From: Tsuneonella rigui
Lineage (GTDB): Bacteria; Pseudomonadota; Alphaproteobacteria; Sphingomonadales; Sphingomonadaceae
Length of the DNA stretch: 64,000 bases
Assembly: GCF_003958625.1 (NCBI RefSeq)
Contig: NZ_RSEL01000013.1
Span: 1-64,000 of the forward strand
Reading direction: 5' to 3'
Each line of letters begins with the position of its first letter. Position 1 is the stretch's first letter. Shown piece after piece: positions 1 through 8,053 of the stretch. Below the pieces are notes generated by a model, which had not been told where the DNA came from, did not search any database, and worked only from the letters and a program-made list of their open reading frames with translations. Position numbers and translations under genes: made by a program.

Positions 1-129
1 GGTCGCGGCGGCGTCAGCCGACATGGCGGCGTCGGTCGCGGCGGCGTCGGTCGCGGTGGCTTCCGGAGCCTTGTCGCAAGCGGCGAGCGAGAGAGCGGCC
101 GCGAGGGCCGGAAGGACGAACTTCTTCAT
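1..129 (-). CDS. Small lipoprotein, 3' part beyond window edge
   Basis: The first 43 codons of a secreted lipoprotein are visible; the gene runs off the left edge. It starts with a short signal peptide (MKKFVLPALAAALSLAAC) whose lipobox cysteine is residue 18, so an outer- or inner-membrane lipid anchor is expected. The mature part begins with DKAPEATATDAAATDAAM, an Ala/Asp/Thr-rich low-complexity stretch with repeated ATDAA units. A good ribosome site (AGGAGA) lies about 8 bases before the ATG. The family cannot be named from this fragment. Confidence 0.7.
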   Translation of the reverse strand, partial: MKKFVLPALAAALSLAACDKAPEATATDAAATDAAMSADAAAT

Positions 130-205
130 GGACGTAATCTCCTGGGCAGACGAGCCTGCCGCGGGCCCTATACAATGGACATGATTACGCCACAATTGGG
201 AATCG

Positions 206-1303
206 TCATTCTTCTGTGCGTATGAGCACGGTCTCGCCAATGAGGGCGAACAGCACGAACGGCGCCCACGCCGCGAGCAGCGGCGGGTAGCCGCCGAAGT
301 TGCCCATCGCGAGCGCCGCGTTGTCGACCACGAAGTAGGCAAAGCCGAGCGCCATGCCGATTATCGCGCGCACGAACAGCTGGCCGGACCGCGCCAGTCC
401 GAAGGCGGCGACCGCGCCGAGGAGCGGCATCAACACGGAGGACAAGGGCCCGGCAAGCTTGTGCCACCACTTGGCCTTGAACTCCGCCGTCCGCCGCCCC
501 GCGGCCTCGTAATCGTCGATCGAGCGGCGCAGCTGCCAGAACGACTGCGCGTCCGGATCGACCTTGCCCAGCGCGACCTGCTCAGGCGTGATCTTGGGCG
601 CGACGACCACGCTGGCGAGCTTTTCGGTCCGCGCGCCCGCGACGTCGAAGCGGGTCGCGTTCTCCAGCCGCCAGCCGGGGTTGGCGTACGTCGCATGCTC
701 GCTGCGGACCTGGTCGGCGATCGCCCCGCTGGGCGTGCGGCGGTACCAGTTGACGCCGGTCATCTCTGTCGCCGCGCCGGAACCGGTCACGGTCGCGGCG
801 GCGAGGATGTCGGTCCCGTCGGTCAGGTAGACGTTGGTCTTGACCCCCGAATCCGCCGGCACCTTCTTGAACTCGTTGGCGTCCCACGCCTTGAGCGTCG
901 CGTTGGCGCGGGTGACCACGCGTTCGTTGAACGCGAAGCTGCCGATCCCGATCACCAAGGCGGTCAGCAGCAGCGGGGCGAGGATCTGGTGCGCGGAAAG
1001 CCCCGCCGCCTTCATCGAGATCACTTCGCTGTTCTGGTTGAGCCCGACAAGCGTGATGATGGTCGCCAGTAAGACCGAATAAGGCAGGAAGCGCGCGACC
1101 AGCTGCGGCGCCCGCAGCGTGGCGTAAGTCCAGATCTCCGCCTGTCCATTGCCGGGCACGGCGAGGATCTTCCCCGTGCTCGACAGCAGATCCATCATCA
1201 GCAGGACCAGCACCAGCATCACCAGCACGGCGAAGATGCGCACGACGAACAGCTTCGCGAGATACAGCGTCAGCGTGCGCGAGGGGAAGAAATCGAACTG
1301 CAT
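206..1303 (-). CDS. lptG: LPS export ABC transporter permease LptG
   Basis: LptG is one of the two inner-membrane permease subunits of the LptB2FG complex that extracts lipopolysaccharide and passes it to LptC/LptA. The 365-residue protein has the YjgP/YjgQ layout: about three N-terminal membrane segments (residues 20-130), a central periplasmic beta-jellyroll part, and about three C-terminal membrane segments (285-360). The ATG at 1303 (MQFDFFPSRTL) is chosen because it follows the lptF stop after 8 bases and matches the usual N terminus; upstream codons in frame lie inside lptF. Placed directly after lptF on the same strand, as expected for a two-gene operon. Confidence 0.9.
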   Translation of the reverse strand: MQFDFFPSRTLTLYLAKLFVVRIFAVLVMLVLVLLMMDLLSSTGKILAVPGNGQAEIWTYATLRAPQLVARFLPYSVLLATIITLVGLNQNSEVISMKAAGLSAHQILAPLLLTALVIGIGSFAFNERVVTRANATLKAWDANEFKKVPADSGVKTNVYLTDGTDILAAATVTGSGAATEMTGVNWYRRTPSGAIADQVRSEHATYANPGWRLENATRFDVAGARTEKLASVVVAPKITPEQVALGKVDPDAQSFWQLRRSIDDYEAAGRRTAEFKAKWWHKLAGPLSSVLMPLLGAVAAFGLARSGQLFVRAIIGMALGFAYFVVDNAALAMGNFGGYPPLLAAWAPFVLFALIGETVLIRTEE

Positions 1304-1311
1304 GGCGTGCG

Positions 1312-2541
1312 CTACTCGGCCGGAGCTTCGGCCAGCACGGGCGCGTGTCCGCGGCGGCGCAGCAGCGCGCGGATCCGCTTGCCGAGCTTGGCGAACCAGG
1401 TCTCGAGCGCGCCGATCGCCTGTCCGCCGGGGACGTAAGCAACCCGCCAGTACATCCACGCGATCAGCGCCGCGAACAGCACGAACGGCACCCACAGCGC
1501 CAGCGTGGGATCGAACCGCCCGAGCGTCGCCACGTCCTCCGCGTACTGGTTGATCTTGTGATAGGCGACGACCATCACGATCGACACGAACACGCCCAGT
1601 GCGCTGGTCGATCGCTTGGGCGGGATGGCCAGCGCCACGCCGAGCAGCGGCATCAGGAACATCATGATCACTTCGACCAGGCGGAAGTTGAAGCTCGCCT
1701 GGCTGCCGTCGCGCTGCGCTTCGGTCGTCTGCCGCTCGCCCCAGCCGATGCGGAGCAGTTCGGGAAGGATGTATTCGCGCTCGGCATCGCCGCGATTGCG
1801 GAACTTGGCCACGGTCGGCAGGTCGATCGGCAGGTCGTGGCGGGTGAAGCTGAGCACCCGCGGGGTCGACTTGCCGCCCATGTCCTGCACGATCACCCCG
1901 TCGGTCAGGCGCAGGATGATCGTGTCGGGATTGTCGGTGGTGGCGAGGAAGGTCCCCTCGTTGGCCGAGATCGACAGTTCCTGGCCCTTCTCGTTGGCGA
2001 CGCGGGCGAAGATGCCGATCAGGCGGCGGCCGTCATCCTCGCTCCGCTCGATGCGCAGCGCCATGCGGTCCTTGAGAGTGGTGAACTCGCCGACCTTGAT
2101 CGAGGCGCCCAGCGCGCCCGAGCGCAGTTCGTAGTCGAGTCGCTCGTACCAGTACCGGCTCACCGGCTGGATGTAGAACACCAGCGCGACGTTGGCGGCG
2201 ATCAGTACCAGGGCGATTGCGTAAGGCACACGCAGCAGCCGGGTGTAACCGAGGCCGACCGCGCGCATGATGTCGAGCTCGCTGGTGGTGGCGAGCTTAC
2301 GGAAGGCGAACAGCACCCCGAGGAGCAGCCCGAGCGGGATCGCCAGCGACGCGTATTCGGGCATCATCGTCGCCAGCATCTTGAACACGACGCCGATCGG
2401 CCCGCCCTGAACCGCGACGAAATCGAGCAGCCGCAGCATCTTGTCGAGCACCAGCAGCGATGCCGCGAGCGCGAACACACCCAGCATCGGTACCACCGTC
2501 AGGCGCAGGATGTAGCGGTCGATGGCGGGCAGGAACTTCAA
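1312..2541 (-). CDS. lptF: LPS export ABC transporter permease LptF
   Basis: Partner permease of LptG in the LPS exporter. The protein (409 residues from the chosen start) carries the YjgP/YjgQ fold: N-terminal membrane helices including TVVPMLGVFALAASLLVLDK, a long periplasmic segment with the FTTLKD and RVLSFTRHDLPIDL strands, and three C-terminal helices. No ATG is available at the expected place. I chose the TTG at 2541 (LKFLPAIDRYILRL) because family members begin near IDRYI; a second TTG at 2607 would add 22 unconserved residues. The lptF-lptG gap is only 8 bases, so they are co-transcribed. Confidence 0.87.
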   Translation of the reverse strand: MKFLPAIDRYILRLTVVPMLGVFALAASLLVLDKMLRLLDFVAVQGGPIGVVFKMLATMMPEYASLAIPLGLLLGVLFAFRKLATTSELDIMRAVGLGYTRLLRVPYAIALVLIAANVALVFYIQPVSRYWYERLDYELRSGALGASIKVGEFTTLKDRMALRIERSEDDGRRLIGIFARVANEKGQELSISANEGTFLATTDNPDTIILRLTDGVIVQDMGGKSTPRVLSFTRHDLPIDLPTVAKFRNRGDAEREYILPELLRIGWGERQTTEAQRDGSQASFNFRLVEVIMMFLMPLLGVALAIPPKRSTSALGVFVSIVMVVAYHKINQYAEDVATLGRFDPTLALWVPFVLFAALIAWMYWRVAYVPGGQAIGALETWFAKLGKRIRALLRRRGHAPVLAEAPAE

Positions 2542-2687
2542 GCGGCTCTGCGTTTGCTGGCGGGGTGCGGCGCTATAGCCGCGCGATGCGGCAAGGTCAT
2601 GCCCCAATCGGACGTGCCGTGGGAAACGGCGCGGGCCTTGAGCGGTTCAGCCATCATCATCCCAGGTTGAACGGAGGTCGCGAGGAA

Positions 2688-3425
2688 ATGGGTGCTCTGA
2701 ACTTGAACGGCAAGCGCGTGCTGATCACCGGTGCCGGCGGCGGCGTCGGTCGGGCACTGGCACAGCGGATGGCGGACGAGGGCGCGGCGCTGCTGCTGAC
2801 CGACCGGAACACCGAGACGCTCGATGCCGTGCTCGGTGATTTGGGCGAGAGTGGGGCTTGCACAGTCGCAGCGGATCTCGGAAGCCCCGAAGGCGTCGAA
2901 CGCCTGTTCGCCGAAGTCGATGCGCAGCTCGGTGGGCTCGACATCATGGTGGCCTGCGCCGGTATCGGTTCCGAACCGCTAATGGCCTTCCACGACGAAA
3001 GCTGGCGCGATGTCATTACGAGCAACCTGGTAAGCTACGTCGCCTGCACCCGCCGGGCGATCGACCGAATCCGGAAGGCTTCGCGGGGTGAGGGATCGGT
3101 GATCCTGCTCGGATCGATCAGCGTGCATATCAAGGCGGTGGGCGAAAGCGTCTACAACGCGGCGAAGGGCGGGGTTGCCTCATTCGCCGAAACGCTGCGC
3201 AAGGAATTGATCCCCGACGCGATACGGGTGACCCTGATCGAGCCGGGCGCGATCGGTTCTGCGATGCAGCCGTTCAATGCCGAAGAGCGCGCGCGGCTGA
3301 TTGCCGCCGAAGAACTGCTGCCCCCGGGAGAAGTGGCGGAGGCAGTCATGTTTGCGGCGACGCGGCCGGTCGGCGTCGACTGCGTGACCTTGCGAATCGA
3401 GCCGATGGTCCAGAAAATCTACTGA
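2688..3425 (+). CDS. Short-chain dehydrogenase/reductase (SDR)
   Basis: Classical SDR oxidoreductase of 245 residues, a Rossmann-fold NAD(P)-dependent enzyme. Visible hallmarks: cofactor-binding TGAGGGVG (14-21), the NNAG-type segment CAGIG (90-94), active-site Asn in SNLV (113), Ser in LLGSIS (143/145), and the YNAAK catalytic pair Tyr156/Lys160. An aspartate after strand 2 (LLLTDRN) suggests NAD preference. Substrate is not evident. The ATG has an AGGTCGCGAGGAA leader. Divergent from lptF, convergent with clpS 4 bases away. Confidence 0.85.
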   Translation: MGALNLNGKRVLITGAGGGVGRALAQRMADEGAALLLTDRNTETLDAVLGDLGESGACTVAADLGSPEGVERLFAEVDAQLGGLDIMVACAGIGSEPLMAFHDESWRDVITSNLVSYVACTRRAIDRIRKASRGEGSVILLGSISVHIKAVGESVYNAAKGGVASFAETLRKELIPDAIRVTLIEPGAIGSAMQPFNAEERARLIAAEELLPPGEVAEAVMFAATRPVGVDCVTLRIEPMVQKIY

Positions 3426-3429
3426 GAGA

Positions 3430-3795
3430 TCACGCCTTTTCAAGCGTGCACTGGAGCGGGTGCTGGTTCTGGCGCGCGAAGTCCATCACCTGGTTGACCT
3501 TGGTCTCGGCGACTTCGTAGGGGAACACCCCGCACACGCCCACGCCGCGCTGGTGGACATGCAGCATCACCCGCGTCGCCTGTTCCATGTCCATGCGGAA
3601 GAAGCGCTTGAGGACGATCACCACGAATTCCATCGGGGTGTAGTCGTCGTTGAGCATCAACACCTTGTATTGGCTCGGCTTCTTGGGCTTGGCGCGGGTC
3701 TTGGTGGCGACGCCGACCTGATCGTCCGTGCCGATATCCTCGTCGCGCCCGGCGGAGCGGACAGCGAATTGGGTGGCGGCAGGGAAGTCGGTCAT
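3430..3795 (-). CDS. clpS: ATP-dependent Clp protease adaptor ClpS
   Basis: ClpS binds the N-domain of ClpA and delivers N-end-rule substrates to ClpAP. The 121-residue protein has a variable, acidic-then-basic N-terminal extension (1-40) followed by the conserved core: [17 protein letters not shown] with the DD and TPMEFV elements, the [13 protein letters not shown] loop, and ETKVNQV near the end. Start placed at MTDFPAATQ; longer in-frame versions add unconserved sequence. No clpA lies next to it here; the upstream neighbour on the same strand is the phasin gene, separated by a strong terminator. Confidence 0.9.
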   Translation of the reverse strand: MTDFPAATQFAVRSAGRDEDIGTDDQVGVATKTRAKPKKPSQYKVLMLNDDYTPMEFVVIVLKRFFRMDMEQATRVMLHVHQRGVGVCGVFPYEVAETKVNQVMDFARQNQHPLQCTLEKA

Positions 3796-3868
3796 CGGGG
3801 TCGCAATATCGTATGCAAAGGCCGGGCCGCAAGATGGCGGGGACGAGTTAAGGCCGCGCAAACGAGAA

Positions 3869-3898
3869 CGGGCCGGACGGCTTGCACCGTCCGGCCCG
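3869..3898 (-). terminator. Terminator after phasin gene
   Basis: A perfect 12-bp GC-rich stem (CGGGCCGGACGG with its complement) and 6-base loop lies 25 bases past the phasin stop. On the minus strand it is followed by GTTCTCGTTT, only moderately T-rich. It would separate the abundant phasin transcript from clpS downstream. Confidence 0.7.
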
Positions 3899-3923
3899 CT
3901 GATGTTCGCTTGCAGCGCGACGC

Positions 3924-4703
3924 TTACGCGGCGTTCGAAAGACGCTCGGCGGCGAGGCTCATGCGGCTCGAGATCGGCGCGAAGGCGTCGTTGGCGAGCT
4001 TGACCGAGACTTCGGCGTTCTTCGAAGCGCGGGCAACCGCGGCGTCGAAGTTGCGGCGGGCGATCTCGCCCTGCAGCTTGAACAGCTCGGTCGGGCTCTT
4101 GACCGCGGCCATCGCCTTGAGGTCGGCAGTCGCGGTCTCGAACGCGCCCTTGGCGGCTTCGAACTCACCGCGCGCGATGTCCTGCACGCCGGCGCCGAGG
4201 ATCTTGCCCGATTCGACGAGCGCTTCGACGTTGCCCTTGGTGAACTCGTTCACTTCGCCGGCGAAGCCCTGGAACTTGTCGTAGGCGGCCTTGGCGCGGG
4301 TCTGGGCGTCGGCGGCGGCGGTCTTCACCGAGGCGGCGAAGTCGGTGGTCTTGGTGTTGGCCATTATCTTGTCCTTCAACTGGGTGATAGTGGGGATCGC
4401 ACGCTTCGGGGCGGCGACAGATTTCTTGGGGGCGATTTGGGCGGCAACCGGCTGGGCCTTAGCGGCACGGCGCGGAGCCTGGGTCTTCTTGGCGGCCGCC
4501 TTCTTCGCGGGCACCTTCTTGGCAACGGCCTTGCGGACGGCCTTCTTCTTCGGAGCGGCCTTCACTTCGGCGAGAGCCTTATCGATCTTGGGGGCTTCGA
4601 CCTTGGCGGCGACAGGCTTGGCCTGGGCAGCTTCGGCGTAGGCTTTCTCGACCGCGGCTTCAGCCTTGGCGTCGGTGACCGGGTTGTCGGCAGTGCTGGC
4701 CAT
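3924..4703 (-). CDS. Phasin family protein with Lys/Ala/Pro-rich N-terminal segment
   Basis: Phasins coat polyhydroxyalkanoate granules. The C-terminal half (about 115-259) is a helical phasin_2-type domain: [19 protein letters not shown], then [20 protein letters not shown] and [19 protein letters not shown] are typical. The N-terminal ~110 residues are unusual, with repeated KKA/AKK/PAKK units (residues about 50-90) like a histone-H1 or PhaF tail. ATG 4703 has AGGAGC about 6 bases upstream. The gene has its own promoter, downstream of phaC, flanked by palindromes and followed by a terminator. Length 259 is long for a phasin because of the basic segment. Confidence 0.88.
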   Translation of the reverse strand: MASTADNPVTDAKAEAAVEKAYAEAAQAKPVAAKVEAPKIDKALAEVKAAPKKKAVRKAVAKKVPAKKAAAKKTQAPRRAAKAQPVAAQIAPKKSVAAPKRAIPTITQLKDKIMANTKTTDFAASVKTAAADAQTRAKAAYDKFQGFAGEVNEFTKGNVEALVESGKILGAGVQDIARGEFEAAKGAFETATADLKAMAAVKSPTELFKLQGEIARRNFDAAVARASKNAEVSVKLANDAFAPISSRMSLAAERLSNAA

Positions 4704-4718
4704 CGAACTTCGCTCCTA

Positions 4719-4733
4719 TGTTGCAGTGCACAA
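4719..4733. promoter_or_regulatory. Candidate operator 1 (imperfect palindrome) at phasin promoter
   Basis: TGTTGC-AGT-GCACAA, an imperfect copy of the perfect palindrome at 4767-4781 (same AGT centre and right half). It sits between the -10 element and the phasin ribosome site, overlapping the -10 by two bases. TGC/GCA-rich sites at phasin promoters are the known type of target of the PHA-responsive repressor PhaR; assignment to PhaR is inference. Confidence 0.55.
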
Positions 4734-4759
4734 AATAGGCATTGCAAGCGCGAAGTCAA
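4732..4759 (-). promoter_or_regulatory. Phasin gene promoter (-35 TTGACT, -10 TATTTT)
   Basis: On the minus strand TTGACT (4759-4754) and TATTTT (4737-4732) are separated by 16 bases, a near-consensus sigma-70 arrangement that is rare in this GC-rich sequence. The spacer contains TTGCAATGC, a further TGC-rich element. The promoter is bracketed by the two palindromic sites, a layout suited to repression. Confidence 0.6.
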
Positions 4760-4766
4760 TGGATTT

Positions 4767-4781
4767 TTGTGCAGTGCACAA
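4767..4781. promoter_or_regulatory. Candidate operator 2 (perfect 15-bp palindrome) at phasin promoter
   Basis: TTGTGC-AGT-GCACAA is a perfect inverted repeat with a 3-base centre, just upstream of the phasin -35 element. Its centre is 48 bases from that of the second copy. Together they suggest cooperative binding of a dimeric regulator such as PhaR. Confidence 0.6.
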
Positions 4782-4811
4782 TATGCCGGTTTAGCATTTC
4801 AGGTCAATTGT

Positions 4812-6665
4812 CTAGCGCGTCTTTACGTAGCGACCCGGTGCGTCCTCGATCACTTTGTCGCCCGACGAACCGGGCACGCGCTTGCCCTTTGCGGCGACCA
4901 TTTCGCCACCGCGCTGTTCCAGCCACGCCCTCCAGTGCGGCCACCAACTGCCCTTGTGCTCGGTCGCGCCCTCGACGAACGCCTCGAGCGATGGCGCGGC
5001 GCTGTCGCCGGTCCAGTACTGGTACTTGCCCGCATCCGGGTGGTTGACCACCCCGGCAATGTGCCCCGAGCCGGCGAGCACGAACGTCGTGTCGCCGCGC
5101 ACGTGCCGGGTCATCCGCCACACGCTCTCCGCCGGGGCGATGTGATCCTCGCGGCCCGCCTGGATGTAGATCGGGGTCTCGATCCGGGTGAGATCGATCG
5201 GCGTGCCGTCGGCTTCCATCGCATCGGGCACCACCAGCTTGTTGCCGCGGTAGAGATCGCGCAGGTAGTCGCCGTGCCACTTGGCGGGCAGGTTGGTGAC
5301 GTCGCCGTTCCAGTGGAGCAGATCGAACGCCGGGTAGTCCTCGCCCAGCAGGTAGTTGTTGACCACGTAGTTCCAGATCAGATCCCGCCCGCGCAGCAGG
5401 TTGAAGGTCGCGGCCATGTAGCGTCCGTCAAGGTACCCATCCTTGGCGATCTGGCCGATCATCTCGAGCTGGCCGTCGTCAATGAAATGCTTGAGCTCGC
5501 CGGCCTTCTCGAAATCGACTTGCGCGGTGAAGAAGGTCGCGCTGGCGACTTTGTCCGCCTCACCACGCCGGGCGAGGATCGCTAGCGTCGCCGCCAGGGT
5601 GGTGCCGGCGACGCAATAGCCGATCGAGTGGACCGACTTCACCCCCAGCCGCTCGCGGATCAGGTCGATCGCTTCCATCTGGGCGCGGATGTAGTCGTCC
5701 CACACCACGTCCTTCATGCTCGCGTCGGCCGATTTCCAGCTGACCACGAACACGGTCAGGCCTTGCTCGACCGCCCACTTGATGAAGCTCTTCTTCGGCG
5801 TGAGATCGAGGATGTAGAAGCGGTTGATCCACGGCGGGAAGATGACCAGCGGCGTCTCCAGCACTTGCGGCGTGGTCGGCGCGTACTGGATCAATTGGTA
5901 GAGCGGCCCTTCATGCACGACCTTGCCGGGGGTCGTGGCGATGTTCTCGCCCAGCTTGAATGCCTCGGTGTCGGTGTGGGTCAGCTGCCCGCGTTCGAGG
6001 TCGTTGATCAGGTGCGCCATGCCCTTGACCAGGTTCTCGCCCTTGCTGTCGATCGTGCGTTGCAGGACCACGGGGTTGGTGGCGAGGAAGTTGTCGGGAC
6101 TCATCGCCTCGACCAGCGCCTTGGTGGCGAAGGTCAGCTGCTCCTTTTTCTCCGCGTCGACGCCTTGCACCTCGGCCGCCGCCTTCACCATGTAATCGGC
6201 GACCATCAGGTAGGTCTGGTGGAGCAGCGCGAACGCCGGGTGGTTTCGCCATGCCGGATCGGAGAAGCGCTTGTCCTTGCGCGGCAGTTCGGGCTCGGCC
6301 GCGCCCACGCCGGCTGCACCAGCCGCGACGCTCTGCCACAGCTTCATGCCCTCTTCCGCCATGCCCTGCGCCGCGGCAACGCCCTGCTGCGCCGCCGCTT
6401 GCCAGCCCTGGCCCATCAGCATGAACTGCGCGGGATCGAGCGCATGCGCCGCGTCGCCGCTCGAGCTGGCCTTGGCGGCGACGAATTCCAGCCACATCGC
6501 CTGCAGCTTGCGCGCGGTATCGGCCCAGGCGCGGATCTCGCTCCAATCCTTCATCACCTGCGGCGCGCCGGCGGGGACGAACTGGCCCCACATCTCGCGC
6601 ATCGCTTCGCCCTGCATGTCGAAGAACGCGGAGAACGGGTCGGGCGTGCGGTCGTCTTCGGCCAT
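4812..6665 (-). CDS. phaC: Class I poly(3-hydroxyalkanoate) synthase PhaC
   Basis: Polymerises (R)-3-hydroxyacyl-CoA into PHA at the granule surface. The 617-residue protein has the variable N-terminal domain (1-190) and the alpha/beta-hydrolase catalytic domain. The lipase-like box is SIGYCVAGT, with nucleophile Cys at 351; the catalytic Asp is in REDHIAP and the His in GSGHIAGVVNHP near residue 530. Length fits class I enzymes, which work without PhaE. ATG 6665 (MAEDDRTPD) has GGGAGA 9 bases upstream; a start 20 codons earlier lacks support. The phasin gene follows on the same strand, 108 bases later, with its own promoter. Confidence 0.95.
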   Translation of the reverse strand: MAEDDRTPDPFSAFFDMQGEAMREMWGQFVPAGAPQVMKDWSEIRAWADTARKLQAMWLEFVAAKASSSGDAAHALDPAQFMLMGQGWQAAAQQGVAAAQGMAEEGMKLWQSVAAGAAGVGAAEPELPRKDKRFSDPAWRNHPAFALLHQTYLMVADYMVKAAAEVQGVDAEKKEQLTFATKALVEAMSPDNFLATNPVVLQRTIDSKGENLVKGMAHLINDLERGQLTHTDTEAFKLGENIATTPGKVVHEGPLYQLIQYAPTTPQVLETPLVIFPPWINRFYILDLTPKKSFIKWAVEQGLTVFVVSWKSADASMKDVVWDDYIRAQMEAIDLIRERLGVKSVHSIGYCVAGTTLAATLAILARRGEADKVASATFFTAQVDFEKAGELKHFIDDGQLEMIGQIAKDGYLDGRYMAATFNLLRGRDLIWNYVVNNYLLGEDYPAFDLLHWNGDVTNLPAKWHGDYLRDLYRGNKLVVPDAMEADGTPIDLTRIETPIYIQAGREDHIAPAESVWRMTRHVRGDTTFVLAGSGHIAGVVNHPDAGKYQYWTGDSAAPSLEAFVEGATEHKGSWWPHWRAWLEQRGGEMVAAKGKRVPGSSGDKVIEDAPGRYVKTR

Positions 6666-6704
6666 CGGATCGTCTCCCGTTCGCGCTTGGCGGTTTCGTC
6701 CGCA

Positions 6705-6721
6705 CTGTAATTCGCTTACAG
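6705..6721. promoter_or_regulatory. Palindrome between divergent phaC and aminotransferase genes
   Basis: CTGTAA-TTCGC-TTACAG, two perfect 6-base half sites with 5-base spacing, lies in the 98-base divergent promoter region. It could be an operator for either gene; no regulator can be named. Confidence 0.4.
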
Positions 6722-6763
6722 CCAAACGCGTCGCAACGCACCAAGCTCCAACGAACGAGAACG

Positions 6764-7963
6764 ATGACCGAGGAATTCTACCGCATCAAGCGCCTGCCGC
6801 CCTACGTGATTGCCGAAGTGAACGGCATGCGCGCGGCAGCACGTGCCAGCGGCCTCGACATCATCGACCTCGGCATGGGCAATCCGGACCTGCCGCCGCC
6901 GCAGCACGTGATCGACAAGCTGTGCGAAGTGGCGATGAAGCCCGATGCGCACGGCTATTCGCAGTCGAAGGGCATTCCGGGGCTGAGGCGCGCCCAGGCG
7001 AACTACTACGGCCGCCGCTTCGGGGTCGATCTCGATCCCGAGAGCGAAGTCGTGGTCACGATGGGCTCCAAGGAAGGGCTCGCCAGCCTCGCGACCGCGA
7101 TCACCGCGCCGGGCGACGTGGTGCTGGCGCCCAACCCGAGCTACCCGATCCATACTTTCGGCTTCATCATCGCCGGGGCGACCATCCGCAGCGTGCCGAC
7201 CACGCCGGACGAGAACTACTTCCGCAGCCTAGAGCGGGCGATGGCCTTCACGGTGCCACGGCCGAGCATCCTGGTGGTCAATTACCCCTCGAATCCCACC
7301 GCGGAGACCGTGGACCTCGCGTTCTACGAGCGGCTGGTCGCGTGGGCGAAGGACAACAAGGTCTGGATCATCTCCGACCTCGCCTATTCGGAGCTCTACT
7401 ACGACGGCAATCCGACGGTCTCGATCCTGCAGGTCCCGGGCGCCAAGGACGTGGCGATCGAGTTCACCTCGCTCAGCAAGACTTTCTCGATGGCCGGCTG
7501 GCGGATGGGCTTCGCGGTCGGCAACAAGCAGCTCATCGCGGCGATGACGCGGGTGAAGAGCTACCTCGATTACGGCGCGTTCACCCCGATCCAGGCGGCG
7601 GCCTGCGCCGCGCTCAACGGGCCGCAGGACATCGTCGAGAAGAACCGCCAGCTCTATCACAAGCGGCGCGACGTGCTGGTCGAGGTGATGGGCCGCGCCG
7701 GGTGGGATATTCCGCCGCCCGCCGCCAGCATGTTCGCCTGGGCGCCGCTGCCGCCGGCTCTGGCGCACATGGGCAGCCTCGAATTCTCCAAGCAGATGCT
7801 CACCCACGCGCATGTCGCGGTCGCGCCGGGCGTCGGCTACGGCGAGGACGGCGAGGGCTTCGTGCGCATCGCGCTGGTGGAGAACGAACAGCGCCTCCGC
7901 CAGGCCGCGCGCAACGTGCGCCGCTGGTTCCAGCAGATGGGCGTCAACTCTAGCGCTGCGTAG
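6764..7963 (+). CDS. alaC: PLP-dependent aminotransferase, AlaC (alanine transaminase) type
   Basis: Fold-type I class I/II aminotransferase of 399 residues. Features: IIDLGMGNPDLPPP near the N terminus, the NYPSNPTA segment (cofactor Asn), SDLAYSELYYDG (Asp/Tyr contacts) and the Schiff-base lysine in SLSKTFSMAGWRMGF. This combination is typical of the AlaC/LL-diaminopimelate-aminotransferase-like group that makes alanine from pyruvate and glutamate. The alternative is a broader aspartate/other aminotransferase; in this order the AlaC assignment is usual. Followed by a strong hairpin terminator. Confidence 0.85.
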   Translation: MTEEFYRIKRLPPYVIAEVNGMRAAARASGLDIIDLGMGNPDLPPPQHVIDKLCEVAMKPDAHGYSQSKGIPGLRRAQANYYGRRFGVDLDPESEVVVTMGSKEGLASLATAITAPGDVVLAPNPSYPIHTFGFIIAGATIRSVPTTPDENYFRSLERAMAFTVPRPSILVVNYPSNPTAETVDLAFYERLVAWAKDNKVWIISDLAYSELYYDGNPTVSILQVPGAKDVAIEFTSLSKTFSMAGWRMGFAVGNKQLIAAMTRVKSYLDYGAFTPIQAAACAALNGPQDIVEKNRQLYHKRRDVLVEVMGRAGWDIPPPAASMFAWAPLPPALAHMGSLEFSKQMLTHAHVAVAPGVGYGEDGEGFVRIALVENEQRLRQAARNVRRWFQQMGVNSSAA

Positions 7964-7973
7964 AATTACTGAC

Positions 7974-7993
7974 CGGGGCACTCAAGTGCCCCG
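7974..7993 (+). terminator. Terminator after alaC
   Basis: Perfect 8-bp stem CGGGGCAC/GTGCCCCG with TCAA loop, starting 11 bases after the stop codon, followed by a moderately T-rich stretch (GTTTGTTTATCTTG). Confidence 0.6.
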
Positions 7994-8053
7994 CCGTTAG
8001 TTAGCAGTTTGTTTATCTTGTTCCTTGCCCCCCAAGGGGAGTAAACGAGCGCC

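Noticed and set aside
4437-6710. Long plus-strand frames opposite the phasin and phaC genes
   Set aside because: Mirror frames in high-GC DNA; the minus-strand products are complete known families.
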